From positions 1 to 60,534 of the forward strand of contig WGGC01000200.1 of NCBI GenBank assembly GCA_015491905.1: DNA of 60,534 nucleotides, written 5' to 3'. The notes beneath the pieces were generated by a model that was given only the letters and a program-made list of their open reading frames with translations, had not been told where the DNA came from and searched no databases. The stretch is from Bacteroidales bacterium (GTDB lineage Bacteria > Bacteroidota > Bacteroidia > Bacteroidales > F082). A program made the translations under genes and the position numbers. Numbering within the stretch: position 1 is the first letter of the stretch; the number at the start of each line of letters is the position of its first letter. Below are positions 45,826-54,357 of this stretch, piece by piece.

Positions 45826-46485
45826 CAAGCTCTATACGCCACAATTACAGAAAACCAAACCCCAATAGAAACAAGATAAAAAAAGGTTTGCTTCGCAAAA
45901 CAAATTCCTCAACAACAAAGCTTTATTTACCTTCCTTCCTCCAAATCAATTGTTATCCTCCGTTTGCTGCAAAATCCTTAGTGTTTTCAAACTAAATACT
46001 TACAACACAATCATTATAATCAATTACTGTTTTCTATAAATTCATTTAATATTAAGTTTACAAAAGTATACAATTCCATCGAATATAAAAATATAATTTA
46101 CATTTATACATAATATATCCACTAATTACAATTGTGAACTAATAGTTATGCATAATGTATAATTAGCAGATTTACAGCATTATATAACCCAATCCCATCA
46201 TGGCTTAATTTTATGTAAAAGATTAATTATTTACTTTATATAACCTTTTTATCTATTTGGTTTAGCGTATAGTATGAGTAACTATGTTATATTGTTCTTT
46301 TTCTTGTTCACAATTGTAATTACAATTGTGAACAAGAGTGTGTTATGCTAAAAAACAACAATTTCTATCCAAAGCCTAGCAGCAATATCCTTACTAAAGC
46401 CGACACTCTGGAATTAAAAACTAAAGTCAATAACAAATTCTGAATCGATTACAATCACTATTGTCCAAGAAAAAAGAGGAAAGAA
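45826..46485. other. Gene-free stretch with two related palindromic sites
   Basis: About 660 bases without a credible gene. ATTACAATTGTGAAC occurs once at 46125-46139 and again as half of the 36 bp palindrome at 46302-46337. A TATTGTCC piece at 46459 resembles the tip of the MITE-like elements. Confidence 0.5.
46302..46337. promoter_or_regulatory. Perfect 36 bp palindrome, possible operator
   Basis: The arms TCTTGTTCACAATTGTAA and their exact complement meet without a loop. A 15-17 bp half copy (TAATTACAATTGTGAAC) lies 180 bases upstream. Symmetry without a T-run suggests a protein-binding site rather than a terminator. Confidence 0.55.
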
Positions 46486-46533
46486 AAAACCCCCTACTCT
46501 ATTTTAAACAAAGTAGGAGGTTTAAAAAAAAAA
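46486..46533 (-). terminator. Terminator of rnpB
   Basis: Just beyond the RNA's 3' end on the minus strand there is a run of T, then a stem AAACCTCCTAC / GTAGGGGGTTT followed by another T-run. Confidence 0.65.
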
Positions 46534-46923
46534 AGAATCAAATCATAAGCGGGATTCTGTGCATAAAATAAATTTATGTCTTATCATTTATCTAGGCTAA
46601 GGTTCACACCTTAGCTCCATCGACCCACCCTCCGACTTAGCCGAGCAGACATTATTCAATAAAATTGAACGTCGGTTTACATGGTCTTTCATCCCATAAG
46701 GTTTACCCAACTACCGTGTCACCACGACAGCTCGTGAGCTCTTACCTCACATTTTCACCTTTACCACAACTCCAACAAAGAAGTTGTGGTAGTTATTTTC
46801 TGCGGCACTTGCTGTCATTTTCTGCCGAAAATGCCTTCCTGTTAGGAAGTATGGCGCTCTATGATGTCCCGACTTTCCTCCCCATATTCATTATAAATAT
46901 GCGGCGATAAGATCATTGACTCT
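46534..46923 (-). ncRNA. rnpB: RNase P RNA (type A)
   Basis: The catalytic RNA of RNase P, which matures tRNA 5' ends. On the minus strand the 5' conserved core GGGGAGGAAAGTCGGGACAT and the 3' core ACAGAATCCCGCTTA are both present, along with internal conserved GGGTGGGTCGATG-type and CACGGTAG sequences. P1 can be drawn between AGAGTCAA at the 5' end and TTGATTCT at the 3' end, which sets the boundaries. A TACTTTTG box at 46930-46937 lies seven bases before the predicted 5' end. Confidence 0.95.
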
Positions 46924-46929
46924 ATTTTG

Positions 46930-46937
46930 CAAAAGTA
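46930..46937 (-). promoter_or_regulatory. -7 box of rnpB
   Basis: TACTTTTG on the minus strand, seven bases upstream of the RNA 5' end inferred from P1 pairing; the two predictions agree. Confidence 0.65.
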
Positions 46938-46981
46938 AGCTAAAGCAAGCATATAATATCTAAGTATTTTCAATTAAATAA

Positions 46982-46990
46982 ACTACTTTT
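46982..46990 (+). promoter_or_regulatory. -7 box of ettA
   Basis: TACTTTTG followed by C, about 38 bases before the chosen ATG, and divergent from the rnpB promoter. Confidence 0.55.
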
Positions 46991-47027
46991 GCAAATATTA
47001 ACATATCAAATATTTTACATTATATTT

Positions 47028-48710
47028 ATGGCAACAGTTGACGATAAAAAGATCATTTTTTCCATGGTTAAAGTAAGTAAATCTTACGAAAATGGAAAAA
47101 ATGTACTTAAAAACATCTATTTAAGCTTCTATTATGGAGCAAAAATTGGTGTGATAGGATTAAATGGCTCTGGAAAATCAACATTATTACGGATAATAGC
47201 AGGCTTAGAGGAGAAATATCAAGGAGAAGTTGTATTCTCGCCGGGCTATACCGTTGGCTACCTTGCTCAAGAGCCCTATTTAGACGATAACAAAACGGTT
47301 AGAGAAATCATTGAAGAAGGCGTCCAAGAAACCATGGATATTCTTAAAGAATACGAAGAAATAAACATGAAATTTGCTGAGCCTATGAGCGATGACACGA
47401 TGACGAAACTTATTGAACGTCAAGGTGAACTCACCGAATTAATAGATCAGCATGATGCTTGGGAAATTGATTCACAGTTGGAAAGGGCAATGGATGCACT
47501 ACGATGCCCCGAAGGCAATACCCCGGTAAGGAATCTCTCCGGTGGAGAGCGAAGAAGGATTGCCCTCACAAGACTTCTACTTTCAGAACCCGATATTCTT
47601 TTACTCGACGAACCGACCAACCACCTCGATGCAGAATCTATTGATTGGCTAGAGCAGCATCTGCAACATTATAAGGGAACAGTTATCGCGGTAACCCATG
47701 ATCGCTACTTCCTTGACAATGTGGCCGGATGGATATTAGAACTTGACCGTGGTGAAGGAATTCCCTGGGAAGGAAATTATTCCTCTTGGCTTGAGCAAAA
47801 GACTAAGCGCATGGCTATGGAGGAAAAAACAGAGAGCAAACGCAGAAAAACACTGGAACATGAACTTGAATGGGTACGAATGGCACCAAAGGCACGACAT
47901 GCCAAAAGTAAAGCACGCCTTAAAGCCTACGATAGCCTTCTCAATAGTGACAGCAAGGAGAAATTAGAGAAATTAGAGATCTTTATTCCCAACGGACCTC
48001 GATTGGGAAATCAAATAGTTGAAGCCCATAAAGTATCTAAAGCTTTCGGCGATAAACTCCTCTTTGAAAATTTAGAATTTCATCTTCCTCCAAATGGAAT
48101 AGTCGGTATTATTGGGCCCAATGGGGCCGGAAAGACTACTCTTTTTAGAATGATAATGGACTTAGAGAAAGCAGACCAGGGTGAATTCATAGTAGGCTCC
48201 AGTGTTAAGATAGGATATGTAGATCAACAGCATGCTGATATTGATCCTGAGAAAAATATCTTTGAAACTATTTCGCAAGGAAATGAGCTTATCCAATTGG
48301 GGAATAGAACCATTAATTCCAGAGCCTATATTTCAAGATTCAACTTTGGAGGCAGCGACCAGAATAAAAAGGTCGGCGCCTTATCCGGTGGAGAACGCAA
48401 TAGACTTCATCTAGCATTAACACTAAAGCAAGAGGCGAACATATTATTACTTGATGAGCCTACCAATGATATTGATGTTAATACCCTTAGAGCACTTGAA
48501 GAAGGACTCGAAAACTTTGCCGGATGTGCAGTAGTCATTTCGCACGACCGGTGGTTTTTAGATCGTATTGCTACTCACATTCTTGCTTTTGAAGGCAATT
48601 CACAAGTTTATTGGTTTGAAGGAAGCTATAGCGAATACGAAGAAAATAAGAAAAAACGCCTTGGCAATGAAGGCCCTAAAAGAATACGATATAAAAAACT
48701 AAAAGCATAA
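47028..48710 (+). CDS. ettA: Energy-dependent translational throttle protein EttA (ABC-F ATPase)
   Basis: A 560-residue ABC-F protein with two ATPase domains and no membrane part. Start chosen at MATVDDKKIIFSM, after the promoter. First domain: Walker A GLNGSGKST, signature NLSGGERRR, Walker B ILLLDEPTNHLD. Second: GPNGAGKTT, ALSGGERNR, ILLLDEPTNDID. The linker (about 240-320, MEEKTESKRRKTLEHELEWVRMAPKARHAKSKARL) and the EttA arm region match EttA, which binds the ribosomal E site and links translation to ATP/ADP. A membrane-protein gene follows by nine bases. Confidence 0.94.
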   Translation: MATVDDKKIIFSMVKVSKSYENGKNVLKNIYLSFYYGAKIGVIGLNGSGKSTLLRIIAGLEEKYQGEVVFSPGYTVGYLAQEPYLDDNKTVREIIEEGVQETMDILKEYEEINMKFAEPMSDDTMTKLIERQGELTELIDQHDAWEIDSQLERAMDALRCPEGNTPVRNLSGGERRRIALTRLLLSEPDILLLDEPTNHLDAESIDWLEQHLQHYKGTVIAVTHDRYFLDNVAGWILELDRGEGIPWEGNYSSWLEQKTKRMAMEEKTESKRRKTLEHELEWVRMAPKARHAKSKARLKAYDSLLNSDSKEKLEKLEIFIPNGPRLGNQIVEAHKVSKAFGDKLLFENLEFHLPPNGIVGIIGPNGAGKTTLFRMIMDLEKADQGEFIVGSSVKIGYVDQQHADIDPEKNIFETISQGNELIQLGNRTINSRAYISRFNFGGSDQNKKVGALSGGERNRLHLALTLKQEANILLLDEPTNDIDVNTLRALEEGLENFAGCAVVISHDRWFLDRIATHILAFEGNSQVYWFEGSYSEYEENKKKRLGNEGPKRIRYKKLKA

Positions 48711-48719
48711 AACAATAAT

Positions 48720-49451
48720 ATGAAGAAAGCCGATTTTTTAATGGGATTGTTGATAACACTTCTGATAATGTTATTTCTTCCCTTTCCCTTTTTAAAAGAT
48801 TTTCAAAAGAATTTTCTTTTTAACCATAATTTATGGGTTGTCACTAGTTTTATTAAGTTTGGCGTCCTCTCTACCATCGGTGAATCCATTGGCTTAAGAA
48901 TTAAAACAGGCGTTTATAATTATAGTGGATTTGGCCTACTCCCAAGGAGTATTGTATGGGGATTTTTGGGGATAGCCATTAAAATGGCTTTTGTAATTTT
49001 TGCCACAGGTACCCCTATCCTACTCGAAAATTTCTTTCATATTCATAATGCCGTAGATTCGATGAAAACCAGTGATATATTTACAGCCAAGGCAGAAGGT
49101 TTAGGCTTTACTCGTTTTATCACCGCATTTTTTATCAGCTCATTTATGAACCTGATTTTCGCCCCGGTATTTATGACCCTTCATAAGATTACTGATATTC
49201 ATATTTTATCCACCGGAGGTAACTTAAAAGGATTCTTTACGCCAATTCCATTTCACAAAATTTTCCCCTCCTTAAATTGGGAAGTTCAATGGGATTTTGT
49301 TTTTAAGAAAACTATTCCCTTCTTCTGGATTCCTGCTCATACAATAACCTTTATGATGCCTTCTGAATATCGAATTGCTTTTGCAGCAATATTAGGAATT
49401 TTTCTGGGAATAATCTTAGCCATCGCTGCTCAAAAATCTCGTAAAGTATAA
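48720..49451 (+). CDS. Mpv17/PMP22-like membrane protein
   Basis: A 243-residue integral membrane protein with about four to five hydrophobic segments. The C-terminal stretch FFWIPAHTITFMMPSEYRIAF resembles the WPxxxxxxFxxxPxxYR signature of the eukaryotic Mpv17/PMP22 family of small membrane channels. Bacterial relatives are little studied. It is nine bases downstream of ettA and so likely cotranscribed, which may be incidental. Overall similarity elsewhere is weak to the eye, so the family call is tentative; otherwise it is an uncharacterised membrane protein. Confidence 0.5.
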   Translation: MKKADFLMGLLITLLIMLFLPFPFLKDFQKNFLFNHNLWVVTSFIKFGVLSTIGESIGLRIKTGVYNYSGFGLLPRSIVWGFLGIAIKMAFVIFATGTPILLENFFHIHNAVDSMKTSDIFTAKAEGLGFTRFITAFFISSFMNLIFAPVFMTLHKITDIHILSTGGNLKGFFTPIPFHKIFPSLNWEVQWDFVFKKTIPFFWIPAHTITFMMPSEYRIAFAAILGIFLGIILAIAAQKSRKV

Positions 49452-49508
49452 GGTTGAAGGTGAAATGATTACTATTAACCCAATTTATAAAACAGTTTTA
49501 AATAACCA

Positions 49509-50753
49509 ATGAACAAAGTATTTCTATTAACTATTTTTATTTTTCTTGCAAACACTGCATTTAGCCAAGACAGTACTAAAACAAGCAAGAAAAAGATTAA
49601 TATCCACACCCATGGTTTTATTAAATCCGATTATTGGTACGACAGTCGTCAAGTTGTATATGCCAGAGATGGATTATTTACTTTATTTCCAAAAGGAGTT
49701 GTGCTTGATAATAAAGGCAATGATATAAATGCCATTCCCAGTTTCAACTACAGTGCAATTACCAGTCGCCTAAACTTTAAAATTGATGGCCTTAAAGCCT
49801 TTGGAGCCTCCACATTTGCCTTTATTGAAGCCGATTTCTCCGGAATGTCAAATGTTAGCATTAATACGTTTAGACTACGCCATGCCTATCTGGAACTCGA
49901 TTGGAAGAAAAGTAGTTTACTATTAGGCCAATACTGGCATCCAATGTTTGTCTCCAAGGTCTTTCCAACAGTAATTTCGTTAAATACAGGAGCTCCTTTT
50001 CAACCCTTTATCCGAAGTCCACAAATAAGATATACCTACCGCTTGAAGCAACTTAAAATAATTGCAGCAGCTTTATCCCAACGTGATTATAGCAGTAAAG
50101 GTCCACTGGGTAGAAGTTATACCTATCTTTCCAATGGGCTTATCCCTAATCTGCACTTACAAATACAGTATCACAAAGGCAAGCATCTACTAGGTATAGC
50201 TATTGATTATAAATCATTAAGACCCCGATTAATTACCGACAGTAATATTATCACCAAAAGCAGAGTTAACTCCAAAGCTGTAATGGCATTTTACAAATAC
50301 AAAACTTCTAAGGTTGAATTTAAAACTAAAGTGATTTATGGAGAAAATATGACTGAAGACTTAATGCTCGGCGGATATGCCGTAACCAATATCGACACAG
50401 CCACCGATAGGAGAAATTACTCCCCCACTCGCGATCTCTTTGTTTGGACCAATATTATCTATCATAAAAAATTCAAGCATTTTAGTTTACGCCCTTCCCT
50501 TTTTATAGCCTATGCTAAAAATCTAGGCACTTTATCCAATACCACTAACATATTCTACGCAACAGCTCCTAATATTGATAAAATGTATCGTATTGCACCA
50601 AGTATTTCTGTTAAATCAGGCAATACCATGTTTGCCTTTGAATGGGAATACACCTCCGCCTTTTACGGCCATATTGATGATAATGCCACAGTATCAAATG
50701 CTAAACCTATTGCCAATAATCGCTTTATATTTACTGCTTTTTACTTCTTTTAG
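49509..50753 (+). CDS. Outer-membrane porin-like beta-barrel protein
   Basis: A 414-residue protein with a signal peptide (NTAFSQ cleavage near residue 20) and alternating hydrophobic strands typical of outer-membrane barrels, ending in an aromatic C-terminus (RFIFTAFYFF) recognised by the BAM machinery. The N-terminal pattern HGFIKSDYWYDSRQV and the segment SAITSRLNFKIDGLKAFGA followed by AYLELDWKKSSLLLGQYWHPMF resemble DcaP-like porins. The substrate is unknown. Promoter and operon partners are not obvious. Confidence 0.8.
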   Translation: MNKVFLLTIFIFLANTAFSQDSTKTSKKKINIHTHGFIKSDYWYDSRQVVYARDGLFTLFPKGVVLDNKGNDINAIPSFNYSAITSRLNFKIDGLKAFGASTFAFIEADFSGMSNVSINTFRLRHAYLELDWKKSSLLLGQYWHPMFVSKVFPTVISLNTGAPFQPFIRSPQIRYTYRLKQLKIIAAALSQRDYSSKGPLGRSYTYLSNGLIPNLHLQIQYHKGKHLLGIAIDYKSLRPRLITDSNIITKSRVNSKAVMAFYKYKTSKVEFKTKVIYGENMTEDLMLGGYAVTNIDTATDRRNYSPTRDLFVWTNIIYHKKFKHFSLRPSLFIAYAKNLGTLSNTTNIFYATAPNIDKMYRIAPSISVKSGNTMFAFEWEYTSAFYGHIDDNATVSNAKPIANNRFIFTAFYFF

Positions 50754-51109
50754 CCCAATTTACACTCTAATTATTAGAAAAAATTTCCCATTTTGAATCG
50801 TTTTTTCGCTAGCCTTTCGAAATAAAAATAAGCTACATGTCTATTAATAAGAGATTTACATATTACGGCACGCCTATTGCAAAGATGTTGGCAGGAGAAA
50901 GAGAAACAACCTTGTTTCTCGTATAGTTGTTTTAGAATAGCAATGTTAACCAAGAGAGTCCGCCCTGAGCAAGCGGACTTTTACTTTTATACCAAAAGAC
51001 ATAAAATTCACCGGCATAATCATTCCCTAAATTATTTATTCCATCAAAGTTATATTTGTAGCAATTAATCGGTTAAGCTATCAGATAATGCATCCATTTT
51101 TTATAAAAA
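50754..51109. other. Intergenic region
   Basis: No gene is supported. A terminator-like hairpin AGTCCGC / GCGGACT followed by T-rich sequence lies at 50957-50985 on the plus strand; its distance from the porin gene (about 200 bases) leaves open a long 3' end or a small RNA. Confidence 0.45.
50957..50985 (+). terminator. Candidate terminator
   Basis: A 7 bp GC-rich stem with a 9-base loop, followed by TTTTACTTTT. Confidence 0.55.
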
Positions 51110-51152
51110 AAAAGACCATAATAATTCTTTTACCAATTATTACAGTCTTTCT
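51110..51152 (-). terminator. Terminator of trpB
   Basis: On the minus strand AAAGACTGTAATAATT and AATTATTATGGTCTTT pair with one mismatch, followed by a run of nine T. It ends the trpB transcript about 20 bases after the stop, showing that no other trp gene follows. Confidence 0.8.
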
Positions 51153-51169
51153 GTATTAGCAGATTGCAT

Positions 51170-52333
51170 TCATAAGCGATCTACGTCCTTATCTCCTCTG
51201 CCCGAAAGGTTAATCACCACCAGTTTATCTTTATTTTTAAATTCTTTTAAAACCAATGCTACTGCATGAGCAGACTCAATGGCAGGTATAATTCCTTCGT
51301 ATTTCGATAAAATTCGATACGCATTTAAAGCTTCCACATCAGTTATCGGCATATATTTAACTCTATTGATACGCTTAAGATAAGCATGCTCCGGACCTAT
51401 TCCGGGGTAATCAAGACCGGCAGCAATAGAATACGAATCAATTGGATTTCCTTGTGCATCAGCCAAACATAAAGAATCGGCTCCTTGAAAAATCATATCT
51501 TTTCCCAATGTAAGAGTTGCTGCAGTTCGATCTGTCTCTATACCTTCTCCCGCAGCCTCAGCTCCCAATAAATCAACTTCCTCGTCTATAAAGTGTGCAA
51601 AAGCACCAATAGCATTAGAGCCTCCGCCAACACAAGCCACCACAGCATCAGGCAATCTTCCTTCGGCTTCAATAATCTGTTTTTTCATCTCCTTGCTTAT
51701 CACCGACTGAAAATACCTGACAATGGACGGATATGGATGTGGACCTACTGCCGACCCCAACAAATAAAAGGAGTTGGGATGCTCTATATAATATCCTAAT
51801 GCCGCATCTACTGCGTCCTTTAGTGTTCCTTGCCCATTCTCCACACTTATCACCTCAGCCCCAAGCAGCTCCATTCTTTTTACATTCATCTTTTGTCGCT
51901 CAGTATCTGTTTTCCCCATAAAAACCTTACAATTCATTCCCATTAGAGCAGCAACTGTTGCCGTTGCAACGCCATGCTGACCTGCTCCTGTTTCTGCAAT
52001 TATCTCTGTAGCACCCATTCGTTTAGCTAACAATATTTGCCCCACAGCATTATTGATTTTATGAGAACCTGTATGGTTCAGATCCTCCCTTTTTAGATAA
52101 ACCGTAGCTCCCAATTCTGCCGACAACCTATTGGCCTTATACAATGGTGATGGACGCCCCACATAGGTCTTTAATAATGAAAGATATTCCGAAACAAAAG
52201 CCGGATCATCTTTATAATTAACAAACTGCTCATACAGATTAAGCAATTTATCTTCCAATACCGGAGGCACATACATTCCTCCATAACGGCCAAAAAAGCC
52301 TACTTTCTCTTCAGTTAACACTGGATTTCTCAT
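51170..52333 (-). CDS. trpB: Tryptophan synthase beta chain
   Basis: A 387-residue PLP enzyme that condenses indole and serine into tryptophan. The catalytic lysine is K92 in LNHTGSHKINNAVGQ, and the phosphate-binding loop is VACVGGGSNAIG. The conserved KREDLNHTG, ETGAGQHGVA and C-terminal NLSGRGDKDVD motifs are present. It belongs to the TrpB1 group by length. TrpA and other trp genes are absent on both sides, so it is a single-gene transcription unit between its own terminator and an upstream attenuator. It may pair with a TrpA encoded elsewhere or salvage indole. Confidence 0.96.
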   Translation of the reverse strand: MRNPVLTEEKVGFFGRYGGMYVPPVLEDKLLNLYEQFVNYKDDPAFVSEYLSLLKTYVGRPSPLYKANRLSAELGATVYLKREDLNHTGSHKINNAVGQILLAKRMGATEIIAETGAGQHGVATATVAALMGMNCKVFMGKTDTERQKMNVKRMELLGAEVISVENGQGTLKDAVDAALGYYIEHPNSFYLLGSAVGPHPYPSIVRYFQSVISKEMKKQIIEAEGRLPDAVVACVGGGSNAIGAFAHFIDEEVDLLGAEAAGEGIETDRTAATLTLGKDMIFQGADSLCLADAQGNPIDSYSIAAGLDYPGIGPEHAYLKRINRVKYMPITDVEALNAYRILSKYEGIIPAIESAHAVALVLKEFKNKDKLVVINLSGRGDKDVDRL

Positions 52334-52359
52334 AATTTAAAAAATTTAAAAATTTAACA

Positions 52360-52388
52360 AAAAAAAAGCCGCAGAATAATTCTGCGGC
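52360..52388 (-). terminator. Attenuator terminator upstream of trpB
   Basis: On the minus strand GCCGCAGAATTATTCTGCGGC makes a perfect 9-10 bp hairpin with a small loop, followed by nine T residues, between a leader peptide and the trpB start. Placed before a gene and after a promoter, it must be a conditional terminator. Confidence 0.85.
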
Positions 52389-52424
52389 TTGTACTTTATA
52401 CTAATTTAAATATAGCTCTGCTAA

Positions 52425-52484
52425 TTACTCTCTTTTTAGATAAGTATTACGCCATTGCCATATATGTAGTTGTATCGAAATCAT
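52425..52484 (-). CDS. trp leader peptide
   Basis: A 19-residue reading frame, MISIQLHIWQWRNTYLKRE, on the minus strand. It carries two tryptophan codons separated by one codon (W9 and W11). It begins six bases after a perfect TATCTTTG -7 box and ends 37 bases before the attenuator hairpin. Two near-adjacent Trp codons in so short a frame just ahead of a terminator and trpB indicate ribosome-mediated attenuation: stalling at scarce Trp-tRNA should prevent the terminator. A clear competing antiterminator helix is not obvious by eye; a bulged pairing of TACTTAT with ATAAAGTA is one candidate. Confidence 0.85.
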   Translation of the reverse strand: MISIQLHIWQWRNTYLKRE

Positions 52485-52490
52485 AATGTG

Positions 52491-52523
52491 CAAAGATATA
52501 CTATTTTTTATTTGTACAACAAA
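52491..52523 (-). promoter_or_regulatory. Promoter of the trp leader
   Basis: On the minus strand TTTG at 52520-52523 and TATCTTTG at 52491-52498, 21 bases apart, form a textbook Bacteroidota promoter. The leader start codon is so close that translation is probably leaderless. Confidence 0.75.
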
Positions 52524-52556
52524 TAAAAAAATAACAAAATCATGTTTTTCACACTA

Positions 52557-52780
52557 TTGTCCGATAAAAATAGGAGGATGTAAATAATTATCAAACAATC
52601 TTGCCTTAGTCAGTCATAGACTTATTGATTGGTTACCAATAACTTATATCAGCCTTATATTCAATGAGGAAAAATAAATTGTTGGCAATTAATCCAAAAG
52701 GAAAACGATATAATACTTAAACCTCTACTAGCCTTTAATCATGAGGGTTTAAGGTTAGAGTAAATATCTTTATCGGACAA
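52557..52780. mobile_element. MITE-like element, copy 2
   Basis: A 224 bp non-coding element with perfect 12 bp terminal inverted repeats (TTGTCCGATAAA / TTTATCGGACAA), related over its length to copy 1 at 8313-8531. It lies just upstream of the trp promoter. Confidence 0.75.
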
Positions 52781-53190
52781 CAAAGATTTTTTTTATAATG
52801 AATTCAACTGGCATCTAAATTAATGAACTAAACGAAATATAGTATTTTTCTACAGAAAAGCACCCTAAGACTTATATCTCACCGCTTTATATCCTGTATC
52901 TTACTCTATCTTTAAACACAGTTGTGATCTACTCTTAATCCGCCACAAGTATTCATCAAATACCTTTATTCCATCACATATTTCAATTTAGCAATTAAAA
53001 CTACACCCTTGTAACAATAGTAATAATTTGATAAAAGCTCCCTCTTTATACACTTATGAATAGAATAATTATCGACTGCTATAATTCAAAGTGAACAACT
53101 CAATACCTTATAAATTACAAGCTTACCTATATTATTTTTTGTTTATGTATCTTTGCAAAATAATAAGCACCATACTCTAATCAATATTTT
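52781..53190. other. Intergenic region
   Basis: No gene is seen. TATCTTTG at 53149-53156 is the likely -7 box for the Omp85-like gene, 34 bases before its ATG. Confidence 0.5.
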
Positions 53191-54357
53191 ATGTCAAAAC
53201 CAATTCTTATAGTTATTTTTATTGCACTCTCTTTTATGATGGAGGCACAAGTGAATACCCAGTCGATAGATACAAAGAAAAAAAATGACACAACGGCTGC
53301 TCCTTTGCATAAGGCCATGATAGATAAATTTAAAAAGGTGAATGATAAAATTTATAGTTTGATGAATTATATCCCGGCGCCCATTATCTCATATAGTACA
53401 GAAACAAATTGGCTTTTCGGATTAGCCAAATTCAATGCTTTTGACTTAAATAAGAAAGATACTATTTCCCAAGCCTCATCCGTTGGTGCTACAACAGCAG
53501 CATCCTTAAATGGTCAGATGTTTTTGCATATTGGCTCCCATTTCCATTGGGATAAAGATAGAAATATTGTAGATAATAGCTTTGGCATCGAACGCTTCCC
53601 CAGAGCTTTTTGGGGCGTTGGTAACGATATAAATATTGATACGTCTAAATTAATTACCAAAAGTTTTCTTAATATCAACATCGACTACCGGCGAAAAGTA
53701 CTCCCTAATTTTTATCTTGGCATTGGGTACTATTATTATAATGTCTTTGATATCTCTTATTCTCTCGATACTATTTATCGCCCACAACAGTATAGAGGCT
53801 ATGATGGAGGGCTGAATTCCGGTTTTGGGCTTTCATTTAATTACGATACCAGAGATAATATTTATAATTCAAGCAAGGGAATATTTATTTATTTCAATGC
53901 ACAGTTTTATTCAAAAGCACTATTGGGTTCTGACTATATTTTTAATCGATATATAGCTGATCTACGCGCTTTCCATTCTGTGGGGAAATTTACTTTTGCC
54001 TACCAATTATACACCGAAGCTAATTATGGCAATATCCCTGTTTATTCCATGGCATTGTTGGGAGGCACCGACAGGATGAGAGGCTATTACAAAGGCCAGT
54101 ATAGAGATAAAACACTGATAGACGGACAGTTTGAGATTCGCAAACATTTATTCTGGTTGATTGGAGGAGTTGCTTTTTTAAGTATGGGAGAAGTAAATCC
54201 TGATTATTCCTATATTAATATAAGTCATCTTAAAATTACTGCCGGTGCGGGCCTACGGCTTATGGTCGACCAAAAGCATAAAACCAATCTACGAATGGAT
54301 TTTGGAGTTGGTAAAAATACAGTTGCTTTCTTCTTCGGCTTTAGTGAAGCATTTTAG
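53191..54357 (+). CDS. Omp85-family surface antigen-like outer-membrane protein without POTRA domains
   Basis: A 388-residue protein with a signal peptide ending near MEAQ, a short Lys-rich linker and then a 16-strand-like barrel. The C-terminal half has the bacterial surface antigen pattern: GGLNSGFGLSFNYDTRDNIYN, the substrate-lid-like GGTDRMRGYYKGQYRDK (with the conserved RGY turn of Omp85), and a final aromatic residue (FSEAF). No POTRA repeats are present, so it is not BamA or TamA itself; it resembles the smaller barrel proteins often found alone in Bacteroidota. Its cargo or substrate is unknown. Confidence 0.82.
   Translation: MSKPILIVIFIALSFMMEAQVNTQSIDTKKKNDTTAAPLHKAMIDKFKKVNDKIYSLMNYIPAPIISYSTETNWLFGLAKFNAFDLNKKDTISQASSVGATTAASLNGQMFLHIGSHFHWDKDRNIVDNSFGIERFPRAFWGVGNDINIDTSKLITKSFLNINIDYRRKVLPNFYLGIGYYYYNVFDISYSLDTIYRPQQYRGYDGGLNSGFGLSFNYDTRDNIYNSSKGIFIYFNAQFYSKALLGSDYIFNRYIADLRAFHSVGKFTFAYQLYTEANYGNIPVYSMALLGGTDRMRGYYKGQYRDKTLIDGQFEIRKHLFWLIGGVAFLSMGEVNPDYSYINISHLKITAGAGLRLMVDQKHKTNLRMDFGVGKNTVAFFFGFSEAF

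Noticed and set aside
46665-46910. Open frame within the RNase P RNA
   Set aside because: It lies wholly in the conserved rnpB sequence; the RNA explains the region.
50866-50985. Small regulatory RNA ending at the 50957 hairpin
   Set aside because: A terminator-like hairpin is present, but no promoter box was found at a sensible distance; evidence is insufficient.
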